A stretch of DNA of 6,566 nt, from NCBI GenBank assembly GCA_902797915.1, contig CADBUK010000030.1, forward strand, positions 1 to 6,566, given 5' to 3'. Shown here piece by piece: positions 5,425-6,566 of this stretch. Each line of letters opens with the position of its first letter. Within the stretch, counting starts at the first letter, position 1. A program made the translations under genes and the position numbers. The notes beneath the pieces are model-generated. The model was not told where the DNA came from and ran no database searches. It saw only the letters and a list, made by a program, of their open reading frames with translations. This DNA is from Oscillospiraceae bacterium (GTDB lineage Bacteria; Bacillota; Clostridia; Oscillospirales; Acutalibacteraceae).

Positions 5425-6566
5425 ATGTTTTTCTTAACAGGCGGCATAGCGATTATTATTTGTGCCGTTATTGAGTTTTGCTTTTTCTGCAAAAGCAAGA
5501 AGGCTTTAAGCTGTGCAGGCGTTCTGATTAAGCACATCGTTATTGATTATTCGGTTGCTTTCTCACTGCTGCTCAAGGTTTTTAAGTACCAGCATTTTCT
5601 GGATACGTCAAGCTACGGCGCGGCGAATTTCCTTAAATTCGGTTTGCTTACGCTTGCGGTTGGCGCAATTGTGGCTGCAATCAGCGCATTTTGCAAAAAC
5701 ATTGTTGCAATTGAGCACGAGCCGTTTAACCGCAACAAAAAGGGCAAATGCCACAAGGGGCTTATGGCTCTCGGAATTATCGGAACACTGCTTGTATTCC
5801 TTGCGTGCGTCTGCTATTTCGGAACCGAGTGGAGTCTGGTATCCTTCGGCAAGGTTACAGCCGAGCAGCTTGTTATTAATATGACGGCTCCCGGCGGCGC
5901 TGAGGACAGCGTTTACACCTCCATTATTGAAGGTCCGTTCGTTTACACGGTAGCCATTACATCTGCTTTTGCATTTCTTTACTACCTGCCGTTTAAGCTG
6001 GTTTACAGCGGCAAAAAGAAATTTACGTTCTTCAACGGCATTGCCCGCCGCATTATTTGCCTTATTTTAGCCTGCGCAATGCTTTACGGCGGCGTTTACC
6101 ACGGCGTTAAGGAATTTGATTTGGTTCAGCTTTATTACGCTTATTACAAGACCTCAACAATTTTTGAGGACGAATACGTTAACGCAAAAACCGCTGAAAT
6201 GACCTTCCCCGAAAAGCCGAGGAACTTAATTCACATTTACCTTGAATCGCTTGAAAACAGTTTCCTTTCCAAAGATTTGGGCGGAAACGTTGACGTTAAC
6301 CTTATGCCAGAGCTGACGGAGCTTTCATACGAGGGCTACATATTCTCTGACACTGAAAGAAAATTCGGCGGTCCGCAGGAGCCGATGGGCACGCAGTGGT
6401 CAATCGCTTCAATGGTTAACCAGACAACAGGACTTCCGATGAAGATGCCGAACGCTCCGAACGACTACGGCTCAGAAGGCAACTTCATGCCGGGCGCATG
6501 GTCGTTAATGGATATTCTTACCGAGCAGGGCTACGAGCAGACGGTTATGTTCGGCGCTGACGGTAA
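5425..6566 (+). CDS. LtaS/OpgB-type membrane phosphoglycerol transferase, copy 2 (3' truncated by window)
   Basis: An uninterrupted frame of 380 codons runs from the ATG at 5425, preceded by AGGGAG (5414-5419), to the right edge; no stop is reached, so the gene is cut by the window and not broken. About six membrane helices are visible (roughly 2-22, 33-53, 69-90, 112-132, 172-193, 207-227). An extracellular loop near 140-170 (TAEQLVINMTAPGG) resembles the loop of OpgB/LtaS-family proteins. The catalytic domain begins with RNLIHIYLESLENS (E274), then SKDLGGN.DVNLMPELTEL and GTQWSIASMVNQTTG (S326 at the nucleophile position). The remaining His/Asp metal motifs lie beyond the edge. It is a tandem paralogue of the upstream gene: the catalytic parts align almost without gaps and are very similar, while the membrane parts are barely alike. 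Base composition is like the rest of the window (28 G/C in 5761-5820). The predicted role is glycerol-phosphate transfer to an envelope polymer, possibly a different step from copy 1, such as priming versus extension. Confidence 0.87.
   Translation, partial: MFFLTGGIAIIICAVIEFCFFCKSKKALSCAGVLIKHIVIDYSVAFSLLLKVFKYQHFLDTSSYGAANFLKFGLLTLAVGAIVAAISAFCKNIVAIEHEPFNRNKKGKCHKGLMALGIIGTLLVFLACVCYFGTEWSLVSFGKVTAEQLVINMTAPGGAEDSVYTSIIEGPFVYTVAITSAFAFLYYLPFKLVYSGKKKFTFFNGIARRIICLILACAMLYGGVYHGVKEFDLVQLYYAYYKTSTIFEDEYVNAKTAEMTFPEKPRNLIHIYLESLENSFLSKDLGGNVDVNLMPELTELSYEGYIFSDTERKFGGPQEPMGTQWSIASMVNQTTGLPMKMPNAPNDYGSEGNFMPGAWSLMDILTEQGYEQTVMFGADG

Noticed and set aside
5543..5884. Plus-strand ORF of 113 codons inside transferase copy 2
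   Set aside because: It is a +1-type shadow, rich in Arg/Ser/Leu. The overlapping frame from 5425 is open to the edge and carries the family motifs.
5425..6566. Transferase copy 2 as a pseudogene
   Set aside because: No frameshift or internal stop occurs in 380 codons; it lacks an end only because the window stops.

Overview
This window looks like part of a low-to-moderate GC Gram-positive (Bacillota) chromosome, most likely a gut-type anaerobic member of the Clostridia. The evidence is a secreted protein built from aromatic Gly-Trp cell-wall-binding repeats, a PBP5-like carboxypeptidase with a C-terminal membrane anchor, LTA-synthase-type phosphoglycerol transferases, strong AGGAG-type ribosome binding sites and consensus sigma-A promoters. 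The family and genus are inference; no 16S or other marker gene is present.

Layout. Positions 1-1169 (+) hold the 3' end of a surface protein with about 17 tandem cell-wall-binding repeats. It ends in a perfect hairpin flanked by A6 and T6 (1171-1204) that can terminate transcription from both sides. Facing it on the minus strand is a D-Ala-D-Ala carboxypeptidase (2680-1292). A short AT-rich divergent promoter region (about 2681-2803) separates this gene from a plus-strand pair: a small metallophosphoesterase-fold protein (2804-3481) and, 19 bases later, a full-length membrane phosphoglycerol transferase of the LtaS/OpgB type (3501-5324). After a 100-base gap with its own promoter, a second, paralogous transferase begins at 5425 and runs off the right edge.

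Theme. Almost everything concerns the cell envelope: a wall-binding protein that was probably a peptidoglycan hydrolase, a peptidoglycan-trimming carboxypeptidase, and two enzymes that probably add glycerol-phosphate to an envelope polymer. Repeats of this type bind choline-decorated teichoic acids in some bacteria, so the neighbourhood is coherent, but no direct partnership is shown here.

The most notable observations are as follows. (1) The metallophosphoesterase has lost all three ligands specific to the second metal site (Asn to Ala, His to Tyr, His to Ser) while keeping every ligand of the first site, and it is apparently co-transcribed with the transferase. (2) The two adjacent transferases share near-identical catalytic segments but have very different membrane domains, and the first shows a sharp internal change in base composition. 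(3) Both transferases have Ser where LtaS has its catalytic Thr. (4) Two divergent promoters overlap through one palindromic -10 element. No RNA gene, CRISPR array, insertion sequence or phage gene was seen, and no stretch over 300 bases lacks a gene.
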